The position numbers and the translations under genes are program-made. Below are positions 16,664 through 25,354 of a DNA stretch of 64,000 nucleotides, in pieces (position 1 is the first letter of the stretch; each line of letters opens with the position of its first letter). The stretch lies in NCBI RefSeq assembly GCF_002214565.1, contig NZ_CP015106.1:806001-870000 (forward strand). The letters run 5' to 3'. Source of the stretch: Thermococcus radiotolerans (GTDB taxonomy: Archaea; Methanobacteriota_B; Thermococci; Thermococcales; Thermococcaceae). Under the pieces are notes generated by a model. That model ran no database searches, had not been told where the DNA came from, and was given only the letters and a program-made list of their open reading frames with translations.

Positions 16664-17554
16664 ATGAGAGCCCTTGAGATTAGGGGACTGAAGAAGAGTT
16701 ACGGGGACTTTTTGGCATTGAAGGGAATAGACCTCACGGTCGAGGAGGGCGAGGTTTTCGCGCTCCTGGGGCCGAACGGGGCCGGAAAGACGACGCTCAT
16801 AAGGATTCTGGCCGAGGGGCTGGGCTACGACTCCGGTGAGATAGTGGTCTTCGGTGAGCCTCTCTCAAAGAGGACCGCCAGACTGATCGGCTACGCGCCC
16901 CAGGCGAGTGTGGCCTACGACCTCTTAACCGTGGAGGAGAACCTGCGCTTTTACGCCGACCTCTACGATGCACCGAGAGAACGGGTGAAGAAGCTCATTT
17001 TGGAGTTCTCCCTGCCCGCGAAGAAGAAAGCCAGGGAGCTGAGCGGCGGCTTTAAGAGACGCCTCAATCTGGCGATAGCACTCCTCTACGAGCCGAGACT
17101 CCTAATCCTCGACGAACCTTCCGCCGGACTCGATGTGCCGTCGAGGAGGGAGCTCTGGAGCCTGATCATGAGACTCCGCAAGGAGGGGCGGACGGTACTC
17201 CTGGCGACCCACTACATGGAGGAGGCGGAGGCATTAGCGGACAGGGTGGCGATAATGAACGAGGGAAGGGTGATAGCCGTCGGGACCCCGGACGAGCTGA
17301 AGTCGCTGGCGGGGGAGGGAAGCGTGATACACGTCGAAGGCATTTTGAAGGGCACTGAACTCGTGAGAAAGGAGTTCCCGAGGACGATAGAGCGCGAGGG
17401 GACGCTCAGGATTGGCGTGGAGGAAGCAAAGACCGCCCTGCCGAGGGTCGTCGAACTGCTCGTTGAAGCGGGAAGCGAGATAAGGACGATAAGGGTTGAA
17501 GAGCCGACCCTCGAGGACGTTTTCCTGAAGCTCACGGGGAGGGGGTTGGAATGA
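16664..17554 (+). CDS. ABC transporter ATP-binding protein (ABC-2 exporter)
   Basis: Nucleotide-binding subunit of 296 residues. Walker A GPNGAGKTT (about 38-46), Q-loop YAPQASVAYD, signature LSGGFKRRL, Walker B LLILDEPSAGLD and the switch His in LLATHYMEEAE are all intact. The C-terminal about 80 residues form the DrrA/CcmA-type extension. Stop and start overlap the permease by 4 nt, so the two are translationally coupled and form an exporter of unknown substrate (drug, lipid or polysaccharide are typical for this class). ATG 16664 follows GGGTGAG. A TATA-like GGTTTATATC lies at 16621-16630. Confidence 0.93.
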   Translation: MRALEIRGLKKSYGDFLALKGIDLTVEEGEVFALLGPNGAGKTTLIRILAEGLGYDSGEIVVFGEPLSKRTARLIGYAPQASVAYDLLTVEENLRFYADLYDAPRERVKKLILEFSLPAKKKARELSGGFKRRLNLAIALLYEPRLLILDEPSAGLDVPSRRELWSLIMRLRKEGRTVLLATHYMEEAEALADRVAIMNEGRVIAVGTPDELKSLAGEGSVIHVEGILKGTELVRKEFPRTIEREGTLRIGVEEAKTALPRVVELLVEAGSEIRTIRVEEPTLEDVFLKLTGRGLE

Positions 17555-18780
17555 AGGCCAGAGCCATCAAGGCCATAATCGGCAAGGACTTGAGGGAGAC
17601 GAGAAGGGAGAGGATGGCGCTCTTCTGGATATTTGTCTTTCCGCTCATGTGGATCACCCTGCTAGGGGGAATATGGGGCGGCCACAACCCACCGATAACC
17701 GTCGACGTCGGCGTCGTCTACTTCAACGAGAGTGCCCCCTTCACCGCGGCGGACATCGTTAACGTGATGGAAAACGTGACGATGGAGGGTGTCCACGTTT
17801 TTAAGGTCAGGAGGTACCCCCACGAGAGCGCTGGGGTAGATGCCGTCAGAACCGGAAGAATCGATGTTCTCCTGGTCTTTCCAAGGGGCTTCGGAGAGAA
17901 CGTTTCGAGCGGTCTGCAGGCAGAGGTCTACGCCTACTTCGACAGGAGCGACCCCCAGAACTACCAGATAGTGAGCGGCGTCATCAAGGGCTTCTTCTCC
18001 GAGTTTGAGAAGGAGATGACCGAAAGGCGCTTGAACATCACCCTTAGCTACATGGAGAACTACGTTCCAGCGGATGCAATGGGGAACTTCACGGTGGCTG
18101 ACCTCGAAAGGTATATGCTCGGACTCACGAATCCACTCGAGCTGGAGGAGAGGGAAGTGAAGGGAGAAGCACCCTCCGCTATTCAGTTCTACGTCACGAG
18201 CTTCATCGGGATTCAGTTCCTCTTCGCCACGATGCTCATGATAGGCTCCGGGACTCTTGAGGAGATAGAGCACGGAACGCTGAGGCGCATAGCGGCCTCG
18301 CCTGCAACTGCCTGGGACTTCCTAATTGGAAAGATGCTCTCGACCTTCATCGTCATAACCGTGAGCATAGTCATTGGAATAGTTTACGCAAAGCTGGTCT
18401 TCGGGGAGACCGTCTTTCCAAGCGCCCTCGGCTGGCTCATAATATTCCTCGCGGCGGTCTTCTCAATGAGCCTCGGGCTGGCGATAGCCATGGGCACGAG
18501 GAGCATAAAAGCAACGAACGCGATAGTCAACCTCATCTCGATGCCCCTGCTTTTCCTAGCCGGCATCGTCATCCCGGCGAGCATACTGCCGGAGTGGGCG
18601 AAGCCCATAGCGAACTACTTCCCACTCGGAACTGCGCTGAAGAGCCTCCGCCTGCTGGAGCTCTACCACAGGCCGACAAGCGAAGTCCTGCCCGACGTTG
18701 TCTGGGTCGCCGTGAGCGCCTTTGGAATGCTCCTGATAGCGATACTCCTCTACAACTGGGCGGTGAAGAGGCTTGAATGA
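17551..18780 (+). CDS. ABC-2 type permease
   Basis: Membrane partner of the preceding ATPase, 409 residues. One membrane segment near 25-45 (MALFWIFVFPLMWITLLGGI), a large external domain (about 50-210) and five or so segments in the C-terminal half, in the order of the ABC2_membrane family (LIGKMLSTFIVITVSIVIGIVYA, LGWLIIFLAAVFSMSLGLAIAMG, LISMPLLFLAGIVIPASILPEW). The TLEEIEHGTLRRIAASPAT loop is the family's cytoplasmic coupling region. Convergent with the hydrolase downstream. Confidence 0.9.
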   Translation: MKARAIKAIIGKDLRETRRERMALFWIFVFPLMWITLLGGIWGGHNPPITVDVGVVYFNESAPFTAADIVNVMENVTMEGVHVFKVRRYPHESAGVDAVRTGRIDVLLVFPRGFGENVSSGLQAEVYAYFDRSDPQNYQIVSGVIKGFFSEFEKEMTERRLNITLSYMENYVPADAMGNFTVADLERYMLGLTNPLELEEREVKGEAPSAIQFYVTSFIGIQFLFATMLMIGSGTLEEIEHGTLRRIAASPATAWDFLIGKMLSTFIVITVSIVIGIVYAKLVFGETVFPSALGWLIIFLAAVFSMSLGLAIAMGTRSIKATNAIVNLISMPLLFLAGIVIPASILPEWAKPIANYFPLGTALKSLRLLELYHRPTSEVLPDVVWVAVSAFGMLLIAILLYNWAVKRLE

Positions 18781-18798
18781 GGAATAAAGAAAAGCCAG

Positions 18799-19668
18799 CT
18801 AACCCATCCACTTCCCGAGGAACTCCCCCACTTTCCCTTTCCATTCCTCCGGGTGGAGCTTTATCGTCCTCACGTGGGGGGCATCGGTAACCCAGAGCTC
18901 AACGTCCGGGTTTATCTCCCTGTTTTTCTCGTAGAACTCCCTGACCTCGTCGACCATCACCAGCGGGTCTTTCTCCCCCGCTATGAGAAGGAGGGGTTTT
19001 CTGACCCTCTCGGCGTACTCTATGGGATGGACCTCTTTCCCACCGCTGAAGAGCTTCGTGAGCGGCCTGACGAAGAGGTGGAGCCACTCGGGGAGCTTTG
19101 CAAAGTATCTGAGTCCCCTGGCACCAGCTCTGTCGAGGTACATGGGCGGACTGTCGGCAACGCCGCAGCAGATTCCCTCGACCTCGGCGAGGGAGCGTAT
19201 CGTGACTATGGCACCCATGGAGAAACCTACAAGCCCTATCCTCTGGGCGCGTTCGGGGTGGTTCTCCCTCAGCCACGCTATGGCCGCCCTGGCATCGAGC
19301 AGCTCCCTGTCGCCGACCGTTGTGTACTTTCCTTCGCTCTTTCCGTGGGCCCGGAAGTCAAAGGCCAGAACGTTGTAGCCCTCTCTGAGGAGGAACTCTA
19401 TCGTCGGTCTCATGTACAGCTTCTCCCACCTGCTCGCGGTGTAGCCGTGGAGCGGGAGAACGGTCTTATCGCTTCCGTTGTCCACCCACCAGCCCCTCAG
19501 CTTCAGGCCGTCCTCCGTTTCGAAGGTAACCTCTTCATAATCGAAGCCGAGGTCCTTTGGGGTCCAATCCCCGAGGAGACGGGGCGGCGTTATCATCTTG
19601 TAGGCAACGAAGGCCGAAAAGGCAAGAAAAACAAGGAGAACAATGATAAAAATGCCAACCCAGGTCAT
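18799..19668 (-). CDS. Membrane-anchored alpha/beta hydrolase
   Basis: A 289-residue serine hydrolase with one N-terminal membrane helix (residues 3-26) and the enzyme domain behind it. The triad is visible: nucleophile elbow GFSMGA, acid in GEKDPLV and His in DAPHVRT; the oxyanion region is LHGYTASRW. Close to the FrsA/YqkD-like peptidase/esterase group. The substrate is unknown. The stop of the upstream MFS gene (19672) lies 3 nt beyond its ATG (19668), so both are probably one operon. Confidence 0.88.
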   Translation of the reverse strand: MTWVGIFIIVLLVFLAFSAFVAYKMITPPRLLGDWTPKDLGFDYEEVTFETEDGLKLRGWWVDNGSDKTVLPLHGYTASRWEKLYMRPTIEFLLREGYNVLAFDFRAHGKSEGKYTTVGDRELLDARAAIAWLRENHPERAQRIGLVGFSMGAIVTIRSLAEVEGICCGVADSPPMYLDRAGARGLRYFAKLPEWLHLFVRPLTKLFSGGKEVHPIEYAERVRKPLLLIAGEKDPLVMVDEVREFYEKNREINPDVELWVTDAPHVRTIKLHPEEWKGKVGEFLGKWMG

Positions 19669-19671
19669 GCC

Positions 19672-20976
19672 TCAACCCTCCGCGGTCACGTCCAGGTTCC
19701 GCATGCGCCATATCATGGGCATCGCGAGGAGAACCATCAGGGCCCCGATGGGGAAGAGAACCCTGTAGTTCTCCCCGGTCAGATCAACTATAGCGCCACC
19801 CAGGACTCCCGCGAGGAGAAGCGGCAGGGCGCGGGTGGCCTCGAAGAAGCCGTAGTACCTGCCGGTGAAGGCCTCCTTTTCGAAGCGGGTCAGCAGGTCG
19901 CCGATTACCGGGTACGAGGCCGCCATCAGAATTCCCCATCCCACACCCGCCAGCCCGAGGGCGATCACTATCTCGGTTCTGCTCGTCACGAACCACCCCC
20001 ACAGCTGGGGCAGGGCAAAGATAACGCCGCCGAGGACTATGCTGAGGCGCCTCCCGAGCCTGTCGTAGATTATTCCCCCGGGCAGTGCCCCCAGGAGAAC
20101 CGTAACGTTGAAGAGGGCCATCAGGTAGAGGCCCAGGGAGGTCACCGCCTTTATGTTCTCCTCGCTCGCCGAGCCGTACAGTATGTAGGCGAGTATGCCG
20201 TAGAGGAAGATGGCTATGAACTCAAAGCTCATCCACCAGAGTGTTTGAGCGGCGTAGAACTTGAGAAAATCGCGGTTCTCGACGATGCTTTTGAGATAGT
20301 CCCAGAGGCTCTCATCCTCCATGATCTCCGGCGCTTCGGGCTCCTTGACAATGAAGTACACGAAGAGCGCCGCACCTACCAGGAACGCCGCGGTTACGAG
20401 GAACGGAACCTTGAGGTAGGTCGTCTGGGCCAGTGCCTTTATTCCCTCGCTCTCCCCGGTCTCGGCCACGGCCTTCGCTATCAGGAACCCCGCCAGACCG
20501 AAGAGGAAGAGGTTGCCGGCCCATTCGAGGAGTGTTATAACGCCGCTGGCCTTTCCGCGGTGACCGCTCTCAATCGTGTCGGGCATCAGGGCGCGGTACT
20601 GGGCGGTGTAGAGGTGCATCGAGAGGTAGAAGAATCCCAGAACCAGCGCAAAGCCCCACAGGGGTGCCTCCATGACGTAGGAACCGTATATCATGAGCGC
20701 CGCGATGCCGGCGAGAACTCCGCCGGTCATTATGAATGGCCTTCTCCGTCCGTGCTTTGATTTAAGCGTATCGCTGTAATAGCCGAGGAGAACCGGGACG
20801 AACAGACCGATGAAACCCTCAACGGCCAAAATCGTTCCCTTAATGAAGGCCGAACCGGTGTAACTGGAGAGCAGAGGGAAAGACAGACCTTTGTTGAGAG
20901 CCCAGCCGGTGCTCCTGCTGAACCCGAGCAGGGCAAGGCCCAGAACGGTGCCCCATTTGAATCCCTTCCCCTTCAT
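19672..20976 (-). CDS. MFS permease (sugar-transporter like) I
   Basis: 434 residues with about 12 predicted membrane helices. The conserved loop between helices 2 and 3 is GYYSDTLKSKHGRRRPFI and the symmetric one is IIYDRLGRRLSIVLGG, which fits the GPH/SLC45-like branch of the major facilitator superfamily (cation-coupled sugar or glycoside transport). The substrate is not known. ATG 20976 follows GGGGGTGG. A perfect 8-bp palindrome lies in its leader. Followed by a coupled hydrolase gene; a second permease of the same type lies upstream in the same direction. Confidence 0.88.
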   Translation of the reverse strand: MKGKGFKWGTVLGLALLGFSRSTGWALNKGLSFPLLSSYTGSAFIKGTILAVEGFIGLFVPVLLGYYSDTLKSKHGRRRPFIMTGGVLAGIAALMIYGSYVMEAPLWGFALVLGFFYLSMHLYTAQYRALMPDTIESGHRGKASGVITLLEWAGNLFLFGLAGFLIAKAVAETGESEGIKALAQTTYLKVPFLVTAAFLVGAALFVYFIVKEPEAPEIMEDESLWDYLKSIVENRDFLKFYAAQTLWWMSFEFIAIFLYGILAYILYGSASEENIKAVTSLGLYLMALFNVTVLLGALPGGIIYDRLGRRLSIVLGGVIFALPQLWGWFVTSRTEIVIALGLAGVGWGILMAASYPVIGDLLTRFEKEAFTGRYYGFFEATRALPLLLAGVLGGAIVDLTGENYRVLFPIGALMVLLAMPMIWRMRNLDVTAEG

Positions 20977-20991
20977 GGTTCCACCCCCTTA

Positions 20992-21013
20992 TTTTGACAC
21001 CGTTATGTCAAAA
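20992..21013 (-). promoter_or_regulatory. Palindromic operator, MFS permease I
   Basis: TTTTGACA-N6-TGTCAAAA is a perfect 8-bp inverted repeat with a 6-nt spacer, 16 nt upstream of the ATG and downstream of the likely promoter. The size and position fit a site for a dimeric winged-helix repressor. Confidence 0.65.
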
Positions 21014-21069
21014 GGAAGTTTTTACGTTTTCGGTTCAAAGGGCTAAAAACTGTAAAAAATGAAAGGGCA

Positions 21070-22395
21070 TCAGTCCATGTCCGGAACGTAGTCCAGTGCT
21101 TCTCCCTTACGCCGGACGATGTCTCCACGCCTGACGAACTGCATCGCTATGGCCGCCAGGATGAAGAAGGCTATTGAGAACGGTATCAGCGTCCTGTAGC
21201 CGATGAGGTCAAGGAATGCTCCGGCCAGCGGGGGCGCGACGAGGTTTGCCGCTTGGCTGAAGAAGTAGTAGAGTCCCGTGTAGCCGCCGAGCTTCTCCTC
21301 GGTCGTCATGTCAACGACCATCGGCAGGGAGTTCACGTTGACCATCGCCCAGCCCATGCCGCCTACGAAGAACAGCCCCATGAACGTCATGACTACAGGG
21401 TCCGAGAGGGAGCTGGATTCCGGTTTCTGACCCTCGCCGACGAGGTACGCTCCCACTAATATTCCTATGATTATTATAAGGCCGAGGGTTATGGTTCTCC
21501 TCCTGCCCAGCCTGGCACCTATGAAGCCCGCGGGAATCGCGAATATCATGAAGCTCAGGGAGAACAGCCCGAGCATAAATGCTCCCGTGCTCTCCTCGAT
21601 GCCGAGGTAGTACTTGGCGTAGCTAGTGAAGAAAGTCTCTAGGGAGTTGAAGGCGATGAACCAGAGGAATATAGCAAGGAGAATCGCGAGCAGGCTCCTC
21701 TCGTGGCTGGCGAAGACGTCCTTGAGGTTATCCTTGAGCTCGCCGAAGCTCTTGTGGGAGGTTTCGGCGAGGAGCTTCCGTATGTTGAGCTTCTTTCCCG
21801 GGACGCGGTACTCTTCCGGCTCGGGGACGAAGAGAACGACAAGAAGGTTGGCCAGGAGCATTATGGCGGCGCCGAGGTAGAACGGGTAGGCGTAGTTCAT
21901 GTCGTAGAGGGCCTTGCCGCCGAAGTAGGCCAGCAGGGCTCCAAGGCCACCCATGAAGTTAATTATCCCGTTGGCCTGGGAGCGCTTTTCGCTTGGGGTT
22001 ATGTCGGGCATAAAGGCAACGACCGGGGAGCGGAACAGTGCCATGAAGAAGTTCATGAAGATTATTGTTCCCATGAAGAGGGCGAGGCTTTCATACATCC
22101 TCGAAATCGGTATGAGCGCAAACATTATCGCTGCAGAGGGGGCACCCAGGAGGATGTAGGGCTTCCTACGCCCCAGCCTCGTCCGCGTCATATCGCTCAG
22201 TGCGCCTAGGAACGGGAGCAGCAGGACCGCGAACAGGTTGTCGATGGTCATTATGAAGCCGGTCACCGTCTTGCTGAGGTGGAAGGTGTCCTGCAGGAAT
22301 ATCGGCACGTAGGCGTTGTACAGCGCCCATATTATGCTTATTCCAAAAAAGCCAAAACCGAGGAGGAATATCCTGCTGTACTTGAACTCTACCAT
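21070..22395 (-). CDS. MFS permease (sugar-transporter like) II
   Basis: 441 residues, about 12 membrane helices, same branch as the permease at 19.7-21.0 kb. The A-like loops are GALSDMTRTRLGRRKPYIL and GARLGRRRTITLG; long cytoplasmic stretch around 205-235 between the two halves. ATG 22395 is chosen because GGTGATGAAC precedes it at good spacing; the upstream GTG and ATG (22404, 22401) lie within that site. Divergent from two GDPD genes across a promoter region with a bidirectional TATA-like TTTATAAG and an inverted repeat. Confidence 0.88.
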   Translation of the reverse strand: MVEFKYSRIFLLGFGFFGISIIWALYNAYVPIFLQDTFHLSKTVTGFIMTIDNLFAVLLLPFLGALSDMTRTRLGRRKPYILLGAPSAAIMFALIPISRMYESLALFMGTIIFMNFFMALFRSPVVAFMPDITPSEKRSQANGIINFMGGLGALLAYFGGKALYDMNYAYPFYLGAAIMLLANLLVVLFVPEPEEYRVPGKKLNIRKLLAETSHKSFGELKDNLKDVFASHERSLLAILLAIFLWFIAFNSLETFFTSYAKYYLGIEESTGAFMLGLFSLSFMIFAIPAGFIGARLGRRRTITLGLIIIIGILVGAYLVGEGQKPESSSLSDPVVMTFMGLFFVGGMGWAMVNVNSLPMVVDMTTEEKLGGYTGLYYFFSQAANLVAPPLAGAFLDLIGYRTLIPFSIAFFILAAIAMQFVRRGDIVRRKGEALDYVPDMD

Positions 22396-22412
22396 GTTCA
22401 TCACCCTACTAT

Positions 22413-22433
22413 TTTAGTCCTCAATGAACTAAA
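22413..22433 (-). promoter_or_regulatory. Inverted repeat in MFS II promoter
   Basis: TTTAGT-N9-ACTAAA, 6-bp arms, at the expected transcription start of the permease whose TATA (TTATAAAC on the minus strand, about 22441-22449) lies just upstream. The same TATA element read on the plus strand (TTTATAAG, 22442-22449) can serve the divergent GDPD gene. Confidence 0.45.
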
Positions 22434-22482
22434 CCGCTGAGTTTATAAGGATTTTCGGTCTCCAGGTGAGTAGGGACCGGGG

Positions 22483-23220
22483 ATGAAGCAACCGAAGGTC
22501 TTGGGGCACAGGGGGTTCAGGGGAAGGCTCGAAAACACCCTCCCAGCATTCAGGAGGGCGCTCAAATACGCCGATGGAATAGAGTTCGACATCAGGTTAA
22601 CCAGTGATGGAAAGCTGGTGGTACACCACGACGACTCCTTCTACGCGGACGGCTCGCGGTACAGGCTAAGGGCACTGAGCCTGAGGGAGCTGTGGAAGCT
22701 GCACCCCCTCGGAAGGCTGGTTCCAACTGTCGAGGAGGTTCTCCGCTCATTTCCGAATGTCTTCCTAAACGCCGACGTCAAGGAGATTGAAGCCGTTGAG
22801 GGAATCCTAAAACTCGTTGAAGAGCATAGAGCCCTTGAAAACACGGTGTTCTCCTCCGAGAATCCAGAGATAGTGAAGACCATCCTGAGGGAATGTCCAG
22901 AATGCAGGGTAGGACTCTCGATAGTCGGGTATTCCTCGGTTCCCTGGATACCGCGCCTCGGAGGCATGAGCTCAATCCACGTTCCGATAGACGCGGTCTC
23001 ATACATCGGCTATCGACCGTTGGTGGTCCTCCTACGAACCCTCAGGAGGCGCGGACTGAAGGTCTACATCTGGAACTACAGGATGAACGAGCTGGCCTGG
23101 GTTCCCAGGCTCCTGCCCCTGGCTGATGCGGTTATCTCCGATGATCCCGCGAGGCTGAGGAAAGGTTTTTACGTCAGAGACCTATCGGAAGGAGGCGATG
23201 GAGATGTGGGAACGCGATAG
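22483..23220 (+). CDS. Glycerophosphodiester phosphodiesterase I
   Basis: Hydrolyses glycerophosphodiesters to an alcohol and a glycerol phosphate. The 245-residue TIM barrel has [13 protein letters not shown] (catalytic His and metal-binding Glu), [21 protein letters not shown] (metal Glu/Asp and second His), and NADVKE. The C-terminal ISDDPARL is also typical. No signal peptide, so cytoplasmic. Its end overlaps the next gene, a second GDPD, by 17 nt; the two are diverged (different substrates are likely). Probable substrates include breakdown products of archaeal phospholipids, by inference. Confidence 0.92.
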   Translation: MKQPKVLGHRGFRGRLENTLPAFRRALKYADGIEFDIRLTSDGKLVVHHDDSFYADGSRYRLRALSLRELWKLHPLGRLVPTVEEVLRSFPNVFLNADVKEIEAVEGILKLVEEHRALENTVFSSENPEIVKTILRECPECRVGLSIVGYSSVPWIPRLGGMSSIHVPIDAVSYIGYRPLVVLLRTLRRRGLKVYIWNYRMNELAWVPRLLPLADAVISDDPARLRKGFYVRDLSEGGDGDVGTR

Positions 23221-23950
23221 GGTTATCGTCCTTGGACACAGGGGGTACATGAGCGCCTACCCCGAGAACAGTCTCCTGGCCTTCAGAAAGGCCATAGAGA
23301 CAGGTGCGGATGGAATCGAGCTGGACGTATGGCTGACCAGGGACGGAAAGGTCATCGTCATGCACGACGAGAGCATAGACAGAACGAGCAACATGAGCGG
23401 AAACCAGAAGAACATGACGGTGGAGGAGCTGAAGAAGGCGGACATAGGCATGGGCGAAAGAATCCCGACGCTTGAGGAGGTTTTTGAGGCCCTCCCCGAG
23501 GATGCCCTAATCAACATCGAGCTCAAGGACACCGATGCGGCAGGGGAGGTCGCTAAAATAGTGGCTCAGAACGGCCCTGAGAGGGTCATGGTGTCCTCCT
23601 TCATCATAGACGCGCTCAGGGAGTACAGAAAGCACGACAAAGAGACCGTGATGGGACTGCTGATAGACCGCGAAGAAGTTGTCCCCCTTATTCCACAGCT
23701 GAAAGGGGAGCTTAACCTCTGGTCGATAAACGTCCCCATGGAGGCGATACCCCTCATCGGGTTCGAAAAGACTGTTCAGGCCCTCCACTGGGCACGCTCC
23801 CTCGGCCTCAGGGTGGTGCTCTGGGCCGAGAACGACGTTCTGTTCTACCGGGACGACAACCTGGCCAAGCTCAGGGGGCTGTTCGACGTCGTCATAACGA
23901 ACGATGTGGAAAAGATGTTGGGGTATCTTAAAACGCTTGGGCTCAGGTAA
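23204..23950 (+). CDS. Glycerophosphodiester phosphodiesterase II
   Basis: 248-residue second GDPD with all motifs: [42 protein letters not shown] and NIELKD. This copy has the fuller bacterial-like loop DRTSNMSG that copy I lacks. ATG 23204 is preferred over ATG 23198 because the GGAGG site (23191-23195) would be only 2 nt from the latter. Co-transcribed with copy I through overlap. Confidence 0.92.
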   Translation: MWERDRVIVLGHRGYMSAYPENSLLAFRKAIETGADGIELDVWLTRDGKVIVMHDESIDRTSNMSGNQKNMTVEELKKADIGMGERIPTLEEVFEALPEDALINIELKDTDAAGEVAKIVAQNGPERVMVSSFIIDALREYRKHDKETVMGLLIDREEVVPLIPQLKGELNLWSINVPMEAIPLIGFEKTVQALHWARSLGLRVVLWAENDVLFYRDDNLAKLRGLFDVVITNDVEKMLGYLKTLGLR

Positions 23951-23991
23951 AGATTTTTAAGGTTCCCTTCTTTACTTCAAATGGTGGGGAT

Positions 23992-24663
23992 ATGCGGTGG
24001 GGTTCGATTCTAATTCTCACGGCCATCGCTCTGATGCTGACTGCTGCAATGGTACCGCCGGAGAGGTACGCTCCTCCCCCCAAGCTGAGCGTGTATCCCA
24101 ACCTAGAGGACTTCACGGAGGAGCTTGAGGAGCACAACGTAACGAAGCCCTATCTATGTGTGCCAGCTGAAAGGGTTCTCGTCACGTGTCACATTCGCTC
24201 CGATTGGGAGCTGAACAGAACCATAATGGCGCTCGATAAGTTTCCACACTTCTCGATAGAACTCACCAATGGCTACGACGAAACCGATGTCGTGGTCTTT
24301 AACAAGAGCGAGTTTTACTACGCCCTTCCGAACACATGTCATCCCTGGGAAAACATTGAACTGAAGCCTATCAAGCTGGACCGGGAACGGCTGGAAAAGG
24401 AGCTGGAAGCCTACCGCGAGCTGGAGGGCCTGATTGATGATCCCACCGAGAAGGAGTTCATCCACAACCGCACCATCGAGTTGGAGGCGCTCCTCGGATT
24501 GAGGCAGAAAGAGCCGATCTGCAACGCAACGTTCGCCCACGTCATCCTGATGTATCCCGTAAAGACGGAGAGCAACGCACCCCTGATGGCGGCCCTGTGG
24601 ACAGGTGTCATTCTCACGGGAATTGCCGGGCTGGTGATGGTATGGAGGGAAAGAAGGCTCTGA
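23992..24663 (+). CDS. Hypothetical bitopic membrane protein
   Basis: Unrecognised 223-residue protein. An N-terminal hydrophobic helix (4-22, signal anchor or uncleaved signal), an external domain of about 170 residues with four or more cysteines (LCVPAERVLVTCHI, NTCHPWE, EPICNATF) and several N-x-S/T sites, and a C-terminal membrane helix (about 197-216, followed by WRERRL). The layout of a two-helix external protein with possible disulfides is clear; function is not. Its 3' end overlaps the next gene, which has a similar layout, so the two may form a heteromeric surface complex. Confidence 0.75.
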   Translation: MRWGSILILTAIALMLTAAMVPPERYAPPPKLSVYPNLEDFTEELEEHNVTKPYLCVPAERVLVTCHIRSDWELNRTIMALDKFPHFSIELTNGYDETDVVVFNKSEFYYALPNTCHPWENIELKPIKLDRERLEKELEAYRELEGLIDDPTEKEFIHNRTIELEALLGLRQKEPICNATFAHVILMYPVKTESNAPLMAALWTGVILTGIAGLVMVWRERRL

Positions 24664-25343
24664 TACTCGCGGTGACTCCGTTCGTGATTTTCATAGTCCT
24701 AGGCTCAATATTCGTCGGCACCTACTACAGGGAGACGTCCCTGGCCCGTGAACAGGTCTCTGCAATGGACGAACTTGAGAGGGTCGGGGAAGAAAACGCC
24801 GCGTGGTACGGGCTCTGCAACATGGTGGACATATACGTCACGGTGAGGGACCGGGAGGATGCCGCAAGGCTGGAGGAGTTTCTCAGGGAGGAGAAAATAA
24901 GGATCGCGGTTTCGAGGCCCAGGGAAAGGATAATAAGAATGACTGGCAGGGTCGCCCTCAAGGATGTTGATAGGATTGTGGAGAAAAGTGGAGAGAATGG
25001 ATGGGTGGCGGCGTATCACAACAACTCCGATTTCTGCGCCAAGAGAATTCTCAGATTTGAAAGAGAGAACCGGATAATATCCGCCCACCTGGATGAACTC
25101 TCACCCGAGAGTAGAGAAATCCTCACGGGAGTTATGGAGAGAAATCGCGGAAGCATTGAGGGAATCGAAAACGAGACGAGGCTGTGGGCGGAGCTGGACA
25201 TCATGGTGCGGGCGGGGCCTTCGTATACACCCGGAAGCTTCCACGACCTGTCGGGCTTCCTGGCGACGTGGGGCGTTGTGCTGGGAACCCCCTTCCTCCT
25301 GTGGTGGGTGTTCGGTGGCAAACAGGAAGAAGAGAAAAAATAA
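24642..25343 (+). CDS. Hypothetical bitopic membrane protein
   Basis: 233 residues from ATG 24642 (overlapping the previous stop by 22 nt). An N-terminal membrane helix (5-25), an external domain with few cysteines (YGLCNMV, DFCAKR), and a C-terminal helix (about 205-225) before a Lys/Glu tail. The central part (VTVRDREDAARLEEFLREEKIRI) reads like a small alpha/beta fold. No family recognised. The topology matches the preceding gene product. Confidence 0.75.
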   Translation: MEGKKALILAVTPFVIFIVLGSIFVGTYYRETSLAREQVSAMDELERVGEENAAWYGLCNMVDIYVTVRDREDAARLEEFLREEKIRIAVSRPRERIIRMTGRVALKDVDRIVEKSGENGWVAAYHNNSDFCAKRILRFERENRIISAHLDELSPESREILTGVMERNRGSIEGIENETRLWAELDIMVRAGPSYTPGSFHDLSGFLATWGVVLGTPFLLWWVFGGKQEEEKK

Positions 25344-25354
25344 CGGCGATGTTC

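Noticed and set aside
18853-20760. 635-codon open frame on the plus strand
   Set aside because: It is the antisense shadow of the hydrolase and MFS genes; no ribosome site and no recognisable domain, while the minus frames carry full family motifs.
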